In this document: piece after piece, positions 8,757 to 17,908 of the stretch
How positions within the stretch are numbered: position 1 is the stretch's first letter
Layout: the number at the start of each line of letters is the position of its first letter
NCBI GenBank assembly: GCA_904420585.1
Contig: CAJFVX010000016.1
Location: forward strand, 1 to 64,000
Direction: 5' to 3'
From: Candidatus Howiella intestinavium
GTDB lineage: Bacteria; Bacillota; Clostridia; Oscillospirales; Acutalibacteraceae
Length of the DNA stretch: 64,000 bases
Made by a program: the position numbers and the translations under genes
The notes under the pieces: generated by a model
Databases searched by the model: none
What the model saw: the letters and a program-made list of their open reading frames with translations, nothing else
What the model was told of the DNA's origin: nothing

Positions 8757-9116
8757 TTGAACGACCCTTTGCTGAACATGCTGGGCATCGCCCGGCGGGC
8801 AGGTAAACTGTCCATCGGCTATGAAGCGGCGGCCGATTCGGTCCGGCGCGGTAAAGCCCGCCTGATTGTGGCGGCGGCCGACCTTTCCAAGAAAACCGAA
8901 AAGGAAATCCGTTACCTAATCGGCCATACCCCCAGAGAAGGGGATACCGGCGGGCCGCCTGACCCGGTCCAAAGGGTCATACGCATACCATTCGATATGA
9001 AAACCATGTCCAAAGCCATCGGAGCCAAAGCCGGCATCCTGTCGGTGGACGATGACGGACTTGCCGGGGCGGTCTGCAAACGCTGCCCTGCATGCGGGGA
9101 GGATGATGCAGAATGA
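8757..9116 (+). CDS. L7Ae/L30e-family ribosomal protein (YlxQ-like)
   Basis: 119 residues; TTG start after AAGGAGGAAAT. The N-terminus [19 protein letters not shown] and [16 protein letters not shown] match the L7Ae/L30e/Gadd45 RNA-binding fold found between ylxR and infB in Firmicutes, a kink-turn RNA binder. It is somewhat longer than the usual roughly 100 residues: an insertion with [12 protein letters not shown] lies in the middle. The C-terminus is Cys-rich (CKRCPACGE), unusual for the family and possibly a small metal site. The stop overlaps the infB start (ATGA), indicating translational coupling. Confidence 0.88.
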   Translation: MNDPLLNMLGIARRAGKLSIGYEAAADSVRRGKARLIVAAADLSKKTEKEIRYLIGHTPREGDTGGPPDPVQRVIRIPFDMKTMSKAIGAKAGILSVDDDGLAGAVCKRCPACGEDDAE

Positions 9117-11896
9117 TGATGAAATACCGGGTGCACGAGGTGGCCAAGGATTTCGACGTATCCACCAAGGATATGGTGGAAGTCCTGAAGGAATACTTCG
9201 ACGAGCCCAAAAAGAGCATGACCGCGCTGGAGGAAAACGAGCTGGACATGGTCTTTGAACACATGACCCAGCACAACCAGGTGGAGAATTTCGACGCCTA
9301 CTTTGCCGAGGGGGAGCAGTCCCGCCAGGAGAAGAAGGCCAAAAAGGAGGCCGCAAAGGCCGAGATGCTGCGCAAGCAGCAGGAGCTGGCCGAGCAAATC
9401 CGCGCCCAGGCCGCGGCCGAAAAGGAAGCGGGGGAAGCGGAAGCCGCCAAAGCGGAGACTCCCGCCAAGGAGGCCCCGGCCGAGAAGCCGGCCGCCCCTG
9501 CGGCCGAAGCTGCGCCGGCGCCCAAAAAGGAAGCCGCAACCGCTCCCCAAACCGCCGAGAAGGCTGCGCCGGCGGCTCAGCCTGCCCAGCCGGCAGCCCA
9601 GGCCCAGACACAGCCCCAGAATCAGAACCGCCCGGCCCAGCCTGCCCAGAATCCGGCGGGGCGGCCGGCCCAGTCTCAGCCCCAACGGCCGGCAGCCCAG
9701 GGCCAGCCGGCGCAGAACCGGCAGGGCGGGCAGCAGGGATTCCAGGGCCAGGGGAACCGGCAGGCCCAGAAGCCCGGCCGCATCCAGCGGGTGGGGGACA
9801 ACCGGCCGAATGAAAACCGGCCGAATGGCAATCATAAGAAACGGAACTCCAATCAGCCCAAGGCCCAGGCCCTGCCCCAGCGTCCCCAGAGCCAGCCCGG
9901 CCAGCAGCCCAACCGGGGCCCGGCCGAGCTGCTGCACGTGGATACCCGCGCCTCCAACGTGGATTTGGAGAAGTACAACGAGAAGTACGAGCGCATCGCC
10001 CCCGCCGGCTCCATGAAGGACAATATGCAGCGCAAGCAGAAAATCAACCAGCGCTCCAAGACCTACGGCCGGCCCCAGGGCGCCAAGCGCACCATGACCG
10101 AGGCCGAGAAGCTCCGCCGGCTGCAGCTGGAACGGATTAAGAAGACCCCCCTGAAAATCACCATCGGGGAGGAAATCACGGTGGGCGAGCTGGCGTCGGT
10201 GATGAAGAAGACGGCCGCCGAGGTCATCAAAAAGCTGATGACCATGGGGGTCATGGCCACCGTCACCCAGACCATCGACTACGACACCGCCTATCTGGTG
10301 GCCACCGAAATGGGCTGCAAGGTGGAGAAGGCCGTGGTGGTCACCATCGAGGACCAGATTATCGACGACACCGAGGATACGGCCGAGAACCTGAAGGAGC
10401 GCTGCCCGGTGGTGGTTGTCATGGGCCACGTGGACCACGGCAAGACCTCCCTGCTGGACGCCATCCGCAACACCTCGGTGACTTCCGGGGAAGCCGGCGG
10501 CATCACCCAGCACATCGGCGCCTACCAGGTCAAGTGCCAGGGCCGGGACATCACCTTCCTGGACACCCCCGGCCACGCCGCCTTTACCTCCATGCGCCAG
10601 CGGGGCGCCATGGTCACCGACATCGCCGTGCTGGTGGTGGCGGCTGACGACGGCATCATGCCCCAGACCATTGAAGCCATCAACCACGCCAAGGCCGCAA
10701 ATGTACAGATTATCGTGGCGGTCAACAAGATGGATAAGCCGGAGGCCAACCCCGACCGGGTGCTGCAGCAGCTGACCGAGCACGAGCTGGTGCCCGAGGC
10801 CTGGGGCGGCGACGTCATCTGCGTCAACGTATCGGCCAAGACCCACGAGGGCATCGACCAGCTGCTGGAGAACATCCTGCTGGTGGCCGACATGCTGGAG
10901 CTGAAGGCCAACCCCGACCGGCGGGCCAAGGGCGCGGTCATCGAGGCCCGGCTGGACAAGGGCCGGGGCCCTGTGGCCACCCTGCTTGTCCAGAACGGCA
11001 CCCTGCACGAAGGGGATATTGTGGTGGCCGGCACGGCCGTGGGCCGGGTGCGGGTTATGACCAACGAAAACGGCAAACGCATGAAGGAGGCCGGGCCCTC
11101 GGTGCCGGTGGAAATCACCGGTCTGGCCGAAGTCCCCGAGGCCGGCGACACCTTCGACGCCGTGTCCGACGAGCGGCTGGCCAGGGAACTGGTGGAGCAG
11201 CGCAAGCAGAAGGCCAAGGAGGCCGTCTTCAACGCCGCCCAGAAGGTCACCCTGGATAACCTCTTCTCCCAGCTGGAGCAGGGGGAACAGAAGGAGCTCA
11301 ACATCATCGTCAAGGCCGACGTACAGGGCTCGGTGGAAGCGGTCAAGCAGAGTTTGGAGAAAATCTCCAACGACGAGGTGCGGGTACGGGTCATCCATGG
11401 CGGCGTGGGCGCGGTCAACGAGTCCGACGTCATGCTGGCCGGCACCTCCGGGGCCATCATTGTAGGCTTCAACGTCCGGCCCGACCCGGTGGCCCGGGAC
11501 GCCGCCGAACGGGATGGGGTGGACATCCGCCTCTACCGGGTGATTTACGACTGCATCGAGGAAATCGAGGCGGCCATGAAGGGTATGCTGGCGCCCAAGT
11601 ACCGGGATGTGGAACAGGGCCGGGTAGAGGTGCGCACCACCTACAAGATTTCCAGCGTGGGCACCATCGCCGGCTGCTATGTCACCGAGGGCAAGGTAAC
11701 CCGGAACTCCAAAATCCGGGTGGTGCGGGACGGCATTGTGGTCACCGAGGACGAAATCCGCTCCCTGCGCCGTTTCAAGGACGACGTCAAGGAAGTGGCC
11801 CAGGGCTACGAATGCGGCATCGGCCTGGAGAAGTTCAACGACATCAAGGAGGGCGACGTCCTGGAAGCCTACATTGTGGAGGAATACCGGGACTAA
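9113..11896 (+). CDS. infB: Translation initiation factor IF-2
   Basis: 927 residues. N-terminal IF2-N domain ([20 protein letters not shown]), then a long Ala/Pro/Gln/Glu/Lys-rich low-complexity linker (about residues 60-290). The second IF2-N module (about 335-400) precedes the GTPase domain: GHVDHGKTS (G1, about 437), GGITQHIG (switch I), DTPGH (G3), NKMD (G4). Domains II-III and the C-terminal fMet-tRNA-binding domain IV follow. The factor brings initiator tRNA to the ribosome. It overlaps the L7Ae gene by 4 bp; three consecutive ATGs leave the exact start within two codons. The linker is compositionally biased, so antisense reading frames there are artefacts. Confidence 0.97.
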   Translation: MMMKYRVHEVAKDFDVSTKDMVEVLKEYFDEPKKSMTALEENELDMVFEHMTQHNQVENFDAYFAEGEQSRQEKKAKKEAAKAEMLRKQQELAEQIRAQAAAEKEAGEAEAAKAETPAKEAPAEKPAAPAAEAAPAPKKEAATAPQTAEKAAPAAQPAQPAAQAQTQPQNQNRPAQPAQNPAGRPAQSQPQRPAAQGQPAQNRQGGQQGFQGQGNRQAQKPGRIQRVGDNRPNENRPNGNHKKRNSNQPKAQALPQRPQSQPGQQPNRGPAELLHVDTRASNVDLEKYNEKYERIAPAGSMKDNMQRKQKINQRSKTYGRPQGAKRTMTEAEKLRRLQLERIKKTPLKITIGEEITVGELASVMKKTAAEVIKKLMTMGVMATVTQTIDYDTAYLVATEMGCKVEKAVVVTIEDQIIDDTEDTAENLKERCPVVVVMGHVDHGKTSLLDAIRNTSVTSGEAGGITQHIGAYQVKCQGRDITFLDTPGHAAFTSMRQRGAMVTDIAVLVVAADDGIMPQTIEAINHAKAANVQIIVAVNKMDKPEANPDRVLQQLTEHELVPEAWGGDVICVNVSAKTHEGIDQLLENILLVADMLELKANPDRRAKGAVIEARLDKGRGPVATLLVQNGTLHEGDIVVAGTAVGRVRVMTNENGKRMKEAGPSVPVEITGLAEVPEAGDTFDAVSDERLARELVEQRKQKAKEAVFNAAQKVTLDNLFSQLEQGEQKELNIIVKADVQGSVEAVKQSLEKISNDEVRVRVIHGGVGAVNESDVMLAGTSGAIIVGFNVRPDPVARDAAERDGVDIRLYRVIYDCIEEIEAAMKGMLAPKYRDVEQGRVEVRTTYKISSVGTIAGCYVTEGKVTRNSKIRVVRDGIVVTEDEIRSLRRFKDDVKEVAQGYECGIGLEKFNDIKEGDVLEAYIVEEYRD

Positions 11897-11923
11897 GCCC
11901 CATAAACAGGAAGGAGGATTCCC

Positions 11924-12271
11924 ATGCCTTCTTTTAAACTGGGCCGGGTTACGGCCGACATCCAGCGGGAGCTGTCCGATTTATTCCGGGAAATCAAGGA
12001 CCCCCGGGTAAGCCGCCTGCTGAGTATCGTAAAAATCGATGTATCCGGGGATTTATCCTACGCCAAGGTCTACGTCAGCGCCATCGACGGGCCGGAGGCC
12101 ACCCTCCGGTCGGTGAAGGGGTTAAAAAGCGCGGCGGGGTTTCTCCGCCGGGAACTGGGCAAGCGCCTGTCCCTGCGGAAAACCCCCGAACTGCGGTTTG
12201 TGGCGGACGATTCCATCGTCCAAAGCGCCCACATCGCCCAGATTATCGATTCCCTGGAAGACGAGGAGTAG
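11924..12271 (+). CDS. rbfA: 30S ribosome-binding factor RbfA
   Basis: 115 residues, typical. LGRVTADIQRELSDLFREIKDPRV and the central VDVSGDLSYAKVYVSA-type block identify the KH-like cold-shock 30S maturation factor; LRFVADDSIVQSAHIAQIID is its conserved end. AGGAGG site 8 bases upstream. It ends the core infB cluster. A short family A repeat follows 30 bp after the stop. Confidence 0.95.
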   Translation: MPSFKLGRVTADIQRELSDLFREIKDPRVSRLLSIVKIDVSGDLSYAKVYVSAIDGPEATLRSVKGLKSAAGFLRRELGKRLSLRKTPELRFVADDSIVQSAHIAQIIDSLEDEE

Positions 12272-12300
12272 ATTTTCAACAACTCCCGCAAAGTCCGGTT

Positions 12301-12392
12301 GAAAAAAAGTTTTTTGGCCGCTTTTTTTCAAAAAAGCGGTGGGGTGGAGGGGCAAAGCCCTCCTCGCGTCCCGCAGGACGCGAAATCCTCGA
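12301..12392 (-). repeat. Family A repeat, short form, inverted
   Basis: AAAAAGTTTTTTGG, the CCGC-T/A-GCGG stem, a GAGGGGCAAAGCCCTC variant of the central hairpin, and TCGCGTCCCGCAGGACGCGA. It lies between rbfA and nrnA. Confidence 0.88.
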
Positions 12393-12465
12393 GCCGGGAA
12401 TCCCTCCCGGCTCTCTTTGCTTATCCCGCCGGTTGGCGGGACAACCTACGGGAAGGAGCGCAGCC

Positions 12466-13446
12466 ATGGAACGGATGCAAAACAAATCCCAAAATATAAC
12501 TTTACAGGAGGCCTGCGCCTTTCTGCGGGAGCGGGAGGACTTTGTCGTCCTCTGCCACGCCTCCCCCGACGGGGACACCATCGGCTCGGCCGCCGGCCTC
12601 TGCCTGCTTCTGCGGGCTTTGGGCAAGCGGGCTTTTCTCCGCTGCGGCGACCCCATTCCCCAAAAGTACGCCTACATTTACAAAGGCCTCACCCAGCCGG
12701 ACTGCACCCCCAAAACCGTGGTGGCCTCCGACGTGGCCGACCCCAAGCTGCTGGGCAGCCTTAGGGAAGCATATCCGGACATCGATTTGTGCATCGACCA
12801 CCACAAGTCCAACACCCGGTACGCCCACCGGCTGTATCTGGACGCGGAGGCGTCGGCGGTGTGCGAAATCACCTATCAGATTGCCCGGGAAATGGGGGTT
12901 GTCCCCGGCCGGCAGATGGCCGACGCCCTGTTTACCGGCATCTCCACCGACACCGGCTGCTTTAAATTCTCCAACGTCACGGCCCGCACCCACCGCATCG
13001 CCGCCGACCTGCTGGAGATGGGGGCCGACGCCGCCGAAATCAACCGCATCATGTTCGACACCAAGACGAGACAGCGGGTGGAAATCGAGCGGATGGCCCT
13101 GGATTCCATGCAATTCTACCACGAAGGCCGCATCGCCATGGTGACCATCACAAAGGCCATGCGGGAGGCGTCCCGCTGCGCCGAGGAGGATTTGGAGGGC
13201 ATCACCACCCTCTCCCGCACCATCGAAGGGGTGGTTGTGGGCATCACCGTCCGGGAAAAGGAAGCGGGGCGGTATAAAATTTCCGTCCGCACCCTGGAGC
13301 CGGTGGACGCATCCAGGCTCTGCGGGGAGCTGGGGGGCGGCGGCCACGCCCGGGCCGCCGGGTGCGAGCTGCAAGGCTCCTTAGAGGAAGTGCAGGATAC
13401 CCTGGCCCAAACGGCGGGCCGGTATCTTGCAGAAGCGGGGATGTGA
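12466..13446 (+). CDS. nrnA: DHH/DHHA1 phosphoesterase (NrnA-like oligoribonuclease / pAp phosphatase)
   Basis: 326 residues. DHH domain motifs: CHASPDGDTIGSA (motif I, Asp cluster), VASDVAD, CIDHHKSN (the DHH motif), then STDTGCFKFSN. The C-terminal DHHA1 domain ends in LGGGGHARAAG, the substrate-binding GGGH. The family degrades short RNAs and 3'-phosphoadenosine 5'-phosphate with Mn. The gene position after rbfA and before truB is the usual one in Firmicutes. The start at 12466 follows GGAAGGAG. It is flanked on both sides by family A repeats, so the junctions of this operon have been opened. Confidence 0.92.
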   Translation: MERMQNKSQNITLQEACAFLREREDFVVLCHASPDGDTIGSAAGLCLLLRALGKRAFLRCGDPIPQKYAYIYKGLTQPDCTPKTVVASDVADPKLLGSLREAYPDIDLCIDHHKSNTRYAHRLYLDAEASAVCEITYQIAREMGVVPGRQMADALFTGISTDTGCFKFSNVTARTHRIAADLLEMGADAAEINRIMFDTKTRQRVEIERMALDSMQFYHEGRIAMVTITKAMREASRCAEEDLEGITTLSRTIEGVVVGITVREKEAGRYKISVRTLEPVDASRLCGELGGGGHARAAGCELQGSLEEVQDTLAQTAGRYLAEAGM

Positions 13447-13450
13447 TTGG

Positions 13451-13550
13451 CCCTCCTGCGCTTTAGGGGATTTCGCGTCCTGCGTGACGCGAGCCGGGGT
13501 TTTACCCCGGCACCCCACCGCTTTTTGAAAAAAGCGGGCAAAAACTTTTC
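13451..13550 (+). repeat. Family A repeat, short form
   Basis: Reads CCTCCTGCGCTTT, TCGCGTCCTGCGTGACGCGA (one mismatch), CCGGGGTTTTACCCCGG, CCGCTTTTTGAAAAAAGCGG, AAAACTTTTC. It begins 5 bp after the nrnA stop and ends just before the truB ribosome site. Confidence 0.88.
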
Positions 13551-13568
13551 TTTTAAAGGATTCCGTTT

Positions 13569-14450
13569 ATGGTTGGATTGATTTTACTGGACAAGCCGGA
13601 GGGTATGACCTCCTTTGGGGCGGCGGCGGCCCTGCGGCGGCTGACGGGAGAAAAACGGGTGGGCCATACCGGCACCCTGGACCCCATGGCCACCGGCCTG
13701 CTGCCAGTCCTCCTGGGACAGGCTACCCGTCTGGTTTCCCTGCTTATGGAAACCGAAAAGGAATATGAGGCCGTCCTGCGCCTAGGGATGCGCACCGACA
13801 CCCTGGACGTAACCGGCCGGATTCTGGAAACCCGTCCGGCGGCCGGCCGGGCGGAACTGGAGGCCGTATTGCCCCGCTTTACCGGGGAAATCCTCCAGAC
13901 CCCGCCCATGTACTCGGCCCTGAAAAAGGACGGCGTCCGGCTCTATGAGCTGGCCCGGCAGGGCAAAGAGGTGGAAAGGAAGCCCCGGCCGGTGACCATC
14001 CGGGAGCTGGAACTTCTGGAAGCCTGCGGCCCCGATACCTACCGGCTGCGGGTGGTCTGCTCCAAGGGCACCTACATCCGCACCCTCTGCGACGATATCG
14101 GCAGGGAATTGGGCTGCGGCGGCGTCATGGCCGCCCTGCGGCGGACGGCCACCGGGGGCTTCTCCATCCGGGAGGCCGTAGCCCTGGAACAGCTGGAGGC
14201 CGACGGCCCGGCAGCCCATCTGCTGCCGGCCGACCGGGCGGTGGCCGGATACCCCGCCCTGCAGGTATCGGCCGCCCAGGCCGGGCGCTTTTTAAACGGC
14301 GGACAGCTGGACTTTGCCCGCCTCTCCCTGCAGAATCCCGCCCATGGCGCCCTTTACCGGGTCTACGGCCCTGGTAACCGCTTTCTCGGCATGGGCCGGG
14401 CCGACGGGGACAAGGAGCAGCTGGCCGTCCAATGCATCATACAGATATAA
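13569..14450 (+). CDS. truB: tRNA pseudouridine(55) synthase TruB
   Basis: 293 residues. GHTGTLDPMATGLLPVLLG holds the catalytic Asp (GTLDP). EKEYEAVLRLGMRTDTLDVTG, PPMYSALKKDGVRLYELARQG and RVVCSKGTYIRTLCDDIG are further family blocks; a short C-terminal PUA-like region follows. It makes pseudouridine 55 in the T-arm of tRNAs. ATG at 13569 after AAAGGA. Paired with ribF downstream as in most Firmicutes, but separated by another family A copy. Confidence 0.96.
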   Translation: MVGLILLDKPEGMTSFGAAAALRRLTGEKRVGHTGTLDPMATGLLPVLLGQATRLVSLLMETEKEYEAVLRLGMRTDTLDVTGRILETRPAAGRAELEAVLPRFTGEILQTPPMYSALKKDGVRLYELARQGKEVERKPRPVTIRELELLEACGPDTYRLRVVCSKGTYIRTLCDDIGRELGCGGVMAALRRTATGGFSIREAVALEQLEADGPAAHLLPADRAVAGYPALQVSAAQAGRFLNGGQLDFARLSLQNPAHGALYRVYGPGNRFLGMGRADGDKEQLAVQCIIQI

Positions 14451-14592
14451 AAAGGTTTTTTGGCCGCTTTTTTCAAAAAGAGATTCCCCTGTTAGGGGAA
14501 ATGTCGCGCAGCGACAAAAGGGTGCCCGCCTCTGGAAGAGGGGCGGGGCGCCGGGGGAAGGCCCCGGCTCGCGTCCCCCAGGACGCGAAATC
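14450..14592 (-). repeat. Family A repeat, variant with extra hairpins, inverted
   Basis: Starts with AAAAGGTTTTTTGGCCGC, then carries an insert not present in the standard copy: ATTCCCCTGTTAGGGGAAAT and TGTCGCGCAGCGACA hairpins. It continues with the CCGGGG..CCCCGG and CGCGTCC..GGACGCG hairpins. The same variant recurs at 34917-35035. Confidence 0.88.
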
Positions 14593-14615
14593 AGATATAC
14601 AGGAGGTTTGATTCC

Positions 14616-15521
14616 GTGCTTATCACCCACCGTCTGCAACTGGATACACCCCGGCCGGTGGCCCTGGCCCTGGGCACCTTCGACGGCCTACATCTGGGCC
14701 ACCGGGCGGTGATAGACCAGGTGCTGCAGGGGGATTTCATCCCCGCCGTGCTGACCTTCGACGGCCATCCCCGGCAGGTTCTGGAACACAAGCAGCCTCC
14801 CCTGCTGCAAACGGCGGCGGATAAGTACGCCCTTCTGGAGGAATGGGGGGTAAAAGCCGTCTTCTCCCTGGACTTTGCGTCCATCCGGGACCTTTCCCCG
14901 GAGGATTTTCTCCATATGCTCTGCACCCGGCTGCCGGTGGGACGCCTTTGCTGCGGCTTCAATTTCCGCTTCGGCAGAAACGGTGCCGGGGACGCGGATT
15001 TCTTAAAAGCCTACGGGGCGGAAAAGGGCATCGAAATCAAGGCTGTGCCCCCGGTAGAGGCCGGGGGACTGCCCATTTCCTCCAGCCGCATCCGAAACCT
15101 TCTCATAGAGGGGAAAACCGAGGAGGCCGTCTCCCTATTGGGCCACCCCTTCTTTTTCACCCTGGAGGTGGTAGGGGGCGACCAGCGGGGACGCACCATC
15201 GGCTTCCCCACCATCAACCAAATCCTGCCCGACGGCCTTTTACAGCCCCGCTTTGGGGTCTACGCCTCCCGCACCCGCATCAACGGCCGGTACTACCCTT
15301 CGGTGACCAACGTAGGTCTCCGCCCCACATTCCGGGCCGACCGTGCCTTATCCGAAACCCACATCATCGGCTACGCCGGCGATTTGTACGGCCGGCGGCT
15401 GCGGGTGGAGTTGCTGCATTTTCTCCGGGACGAGACCAAATTCGGCTCCTTAGAAGAACTGAAAAACGCCATCAGCCGGGATTTGCACCATTCCCTTTAC
15501 TATATCTATCCCGGAAAATAG
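14616..15521 (+). CDS. ribF: Bifunctional riboflavin kinase / FAD synthetase RibF
   Basis: 301 residues, GTG start after an ACAGGAGGTTTGA site. N-terminal nucleotidyltransferase (FAD synthetase) with ALGTFDGLHLGHRAV and SSSRIRNLL; C-terminal riboflavin kinase with GDQRGRTIGFPTINQ and GVYASRTRINGRYYPSVTNVG. It turns riboflavin to FMN and FAD. The flavin product feeds the upstream flavin-dependent genes (NDH-2, ApbE, FMN lipoprotein). No FMN riboswitch is seen; the gene is last in the nusA-truB string. A strong terminator follows. Confidence 0.95.
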   Translation: MLITHRLQLDTPRPVALALGTFDGLHLGHRAVIDQVLQGDFIPAVLTFDGHPRQVLEHKQPPLLQTAADKYALLEEWGVKAVFSLDFASIRDLSPEDFLHMLCTRLPVGRLCCGFNFRFGRNGAGDADFLKAYGAEKGIEIKAVPPVEAGGLPISSSRIRNLLIEGKTEEAVSLLGHPFFFTLEVVGGDQRGRTIGFPTINQILPDGLLQPRFGVYASRTRINGRYYPSVTNVGLRPTFRADRALSETHIIGYAGDLYGRRLRVELLHFLRDETKFGSLEELKNAISRDLHHSLYYIYPGK

Positions 15522-15557
15522 CCCGCCCCCTCCTTCTTCGGGAACGGGCGTTTTTTT
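15521..15557 (+). terminator. Intrinsic terminator after ribF
   Basis: GCCCG ... CGGGC stem enclosing a smaller CCTTCTTCGGG fold, followed by TTTTTTT. It separates the translation operon from the dnaA region. Confidence 0.75.
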
Positions 15558-15609
15558 ATTGGATTTTTCAGAGGATAAATTGGACTTTTCGCTGATTTGA
15601 AAATTTTGT

Positions 15610-15636
15610 GACCGGTTTGACCGATTAGACCTGATT
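15610..15636 (+). repeat. Three tandem 9-bp units upstream of dnaA
   Basis: GACCGGTTT, GACCGATTA and GACCTGATT follow one another without spacing in an AT-rich stretch (15558-15770). Short tandem units near an origin can be protein-binding sites; function unknown. Confidence 0.5.
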
Positions 15637-15645
15637 TTTAAATCC

Positions 15646-15673
15646 AGCTATGCTACAATAGGGATGCATAGCT
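15646..15673. promoter_or_regulatory. Palindrome around a -10-like box upstream of dnaA
   Basis: AGCTATGC (15646-15653) and its exact complement GCATAGCT (15666-15673) flank TGCTACAAT, an extended -10-like sequence. It could be an operator or a hairpin. No matching -35 is seen at the right distance. Confidence 0.45.
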
Positions 15674-15737
15674 CAAATATGCCCGTATTTCGTCCTTATT
15701 TCTTTACTCTTTTTTTGCGGATATCCCCCCTTTATCC

Positions 15738-15766
15738 TTGTAAAACAAGCCAAAATATGATAAAAT
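15738..15766 (+). promoter_or_regulatory. Promoter for dnaA
   Basis: TTGTAA, 17 bp, TAAAAT. It is the best promoter upstream of dnaA and would give a leader of about 330 nt that contains a family B repeat. Confidence 0.6.
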
Positions 15767-15953
15767 TATAAGGGTTTTTATACGGCATGGCATATGCGGG
15801 CTGACAGCGGCATCCGCCCGGTTTTTCCGATTCGCCGATGATGTGTATTTTCAGCTGGAAATCCCCTGCCTATGGCCGCCTACCTGTATTTCTTTCCTCT
15901 GAACTGCGGGATACGGGTGTATAGACAGTCCGCCGGGATATTCCTATGGAATC

Positions 15954-16070
15954 ATCCAAACCGGCGACATGTGCGTCGGTTTGGATACGAAAAATTCCGC
16001 CCTTGCGGGATTCGTAAGGGGAATGTTAGAAGGGGGGCTTGCCCCTCTTCCACGGTTTGCCGGGCTGTTT
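15954..16070 (-). repeat. Family B repeat in the dnaA leader, inverted
   Basis: ATCCAAACCGGCGACATGTGCGTCGGTTTGGAT hairpin (15954-15986; arms ATCCAAACCG and CGGTTTGGAT). Next comes a weaker hairpin with arms CGAAAAATTCCGC and GCGGGATTCG, then GGGGAATGTTAGAAGGGG and GGCTTGCCCC. Reading frames through it upstream of dnaA are repeat-derived, which is why a longer DnaA N-terminus was rejected. Confidence 0.85.
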
Positions 16071-16102
16071 TTTTATATTCTATAGAAGAAGGAATGAAGC
16101 AA

Positions 16103-17425
16103 ATGGATTCTTTAACCGACGTCTGGTCGGCGGTCTGCGAGGCCTGCCGGCAGCATATCTCCGAGGTTGGCTTCAACGCCTGGATTAAGATTATCAACCC
16201 CATCGAGCTGCGGGCCGGGGAGGTTGTCCTGGGCGTATCCTCCGACTTTAAACGGAATATCATCGAAGAGAATTACAGCAAACTGCTCTCCGACTGCTTT
16301 GAGGAGGTGCTGGGATTCCCGGTGAAAATCAACCTGGTGGTGCAGAACGAGGAAGGGGTTATCGTCCCTCCCGGCGGCCCCTCCCAGGCCGTGTCTCCCC
16401 TGCCCACCGCCGACTATCCCTATACCTTCGACACCTTCATTGTGGGGTCCTCCAACCGGTTCGCCCACGCCGCCTCCATGGCCGTGGCCGAGAACCCGTC
16501 GGTGGTCTACAACCCCTTGGTGATTTACGGGCCCTCCGGCGTGGGCAAGACCCATCTGCTGCTGGCTATCTATCACCACATCGCCGAGAAGTTCCCCGAG
16601 AAAAAGCTGCTCTACGTCCGGGCTGAGGACTTTACCAACGACCTGATTCAGTCCCTGCACCAGGGCACCATCAACGCCTTTCACGACAAGTTCCGCACGG
16701 CCGACGTGCTCATGATGGACGATATCCAGTTTATCGCCGGTAAGGAGTCCACCCAGGAGGAGTTTTTCAATACCTTCAATTCCCTCTACCAGGCCGGCAA
16801 GCAGATGGTGGTCACCTCCGACCGGCCGCCGAGGGATATCAAGACCCTGGACGACCGCATCCGCTCCCGGTTTGAAAGCGGCCTGCTGGCCGACGTGGCT
16901 CCGCCGGATTTCGAGACGAGGGTGGGAATTATCCGCCGCAAGGCCCAGCTGCTGGGCTTTGACCTGAATGAGGATATTATCTTTTACATCGCCGAGCAGA
17001 TTAAGTCCAACACCCGCCAGCTGGAGGGCGTGGTCAAGAAGATTCAGGCCTACCTGCATATCCAGGGGGCCCATGAGACCACCGTTACCATCGCCCAGGC
17101 CGCCATCCGGGATATCCGCAACGACAACCAGCCCGAGCCGGTGACTGTGGACAAGATTGTTTCCGAGGTGGCCCGCACCTACGGGCTGGACGACGACGAC
17201 ATCCGCTCCAAAAAGCGGGATGCGCCCATCTCCTACGGCCGGCAGGTAGCCATGTATATTGTCCGGGAGGTCACAGGCATGTCCTACACCTCCATCGGCA
17301 AGGAGTTCGGCCGTGATCACTCCACCGTGGTCTACGCCATGCAGGAGATTGAGCGCAAGCTGAAGAACAATTCCCATGAACGGGAGATTGTGGAGGATAT
17401 TATTAAGAATCTGCAGGACCAGTAG
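16103..17425 (+). CDS. dnaA: Chromosomal replication initiator DnaA
   Basis: 440 residues. N-terminal domain I (MDSLTDVWSAVCEACR...), short linker, AAA+ domain with Walker A GPSGVGKTHLL and Walker B VLMMDDIQFI, then the helix-turn-helix domain IV with the signature GRDHSTVVYA that reads DnaA boxes. It melts oriC and loads the helicase. The start at 16103 has GAAGGA 9 bases upstream; the ATG at 16094 is too close to it. The frame stays open upstream to 15872 only through a family B repeat. Followed by the probable origin and dnaN. Confidence 0.97.
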   Translation: MDSLTDVWSAVCEACRQHISEVGFNAWIKIINPIELRAGEVVLGVSSDFKRNIIEENYSKLLSDCFEEVLGFPVKINLVVQNEEGVIVPPGGPSQAVSPLPTADYPYTFDTFIVGSSNRFAHAASMAVAENPSVVYNPLVIYGPSGVGKTHLLLAIYHHIAEKFPEKKLLYVRAEDFTNDLIQSLHQGTINAFHDKFRTADVLMMDDIQFIAGKESTQEEFFNTFNSLYQAGKQMVVTSDRPPRDIKTLDDRIRSRFESGLLADVAPPDFETRVGIIRRKAQLLGFDLNEDIIFYIAEQIKSNTRQLEGVVKKIQAYLHIQGAHETTVTIAQAAIRDIRNDNQPEPVTVDKIVSEVARTYGLDDDDIRSKKRDAPISYGRQVAMYIVREVTGMSYTSIGKEFGRDHSTVVYAMQEIERKLKNNSHEREIVEDIIKNLQDQ

Positions 17426-17472
17426 CCTTTGGACCGCCGGAAAGAGGGAAAAAATTCTTTTATTTATTTCCT

Positions 17473-17647
17473 TAAGGGTGGGTGGGGCGAGGGTTCCCCG
17501 CGAGAAAACGTCCCACCGGGACGTTTTCTCTGCCCTTCCTGCGCTTTTGAATGCATGGGGGATTTCGCGTCCTGCGGGACGCGACAAGGGGTCTTGCCCC
17601 TTGACCCCGCCCGCTTTCCCCAAAAAAAGCGGCCAAAAAACTTTTCC
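17473..17647 (+). repeat. Family A repeat between dnaA and oriC boxes
   Basis: Starts CCTTAAGGGTGGGTGGGG, then GAGAAAACGTCC..GGACGTTTTCTC, CCTTCCTGCGC, TCGCGTCCTGCGGGACGCGA, AAGGGGTCTTGCCCCTT, and CCGCTTTCCCCAAAAAAAGCGG with AAAACTTTTCC. It occupies the first half of the 483-bp dnaA-dnaN gap. Its left end matches the outer end of the inverted copy at 20655. Confidence 0.88.
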
Positions 17648-17649
17648 TT

Positions 17650-17905
17650 TTGCTGGTTGCGTTTGGTTTCCATAAAGTTCCGGTTTTCCCCATAGTTTTC
17701 CTTTTTCCACATCCCCCTTTTCCACAGGGTGTGGAAGGGTGGAAAAGCCGACAGAACTTTCCACTTTTCCCTCCAAAGTTATCCGGGGGGTGGTCTGGAA
17801 ACTTTTTTGAGGCCCACGGCGGCTTCAGGGGGGTTTTCCACATTTTGCACAGCCCCTACTAATACGACTATTTTTATCCCTTACTTATAGAGCGCGGAGG
17901 ATGAA
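17650..17905. other. Probable origin of replication (oriC) with DnaA boxes
   Basis: Three exact TTTTCCACA DnaA-type boxes lie at 17703-17711, 17718-17726 and 17834-17842. There is a weaker opposite-strand box at 17730-17738, AGTTATCCGG at about 17777, and an AT-rich stretch (TAATACGACTATTTTTATCC, about 17868-17890) that could unwind. Position between dnaA and dnaN is the classic Firmicutes oriC site. Confidence 0.8.
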
Positions 17906-17908
17906 AAA

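Noticed and set aside
8912-11398. 828-residue antisense frame over infB
   Set aside because: High-GC shadow of infB, whose domains are all in the + frame.
15872-16102. Longer DnaA N-terminus
   Set aside because: The extension runs through a family B repeat, has no ribosome site and no family match.
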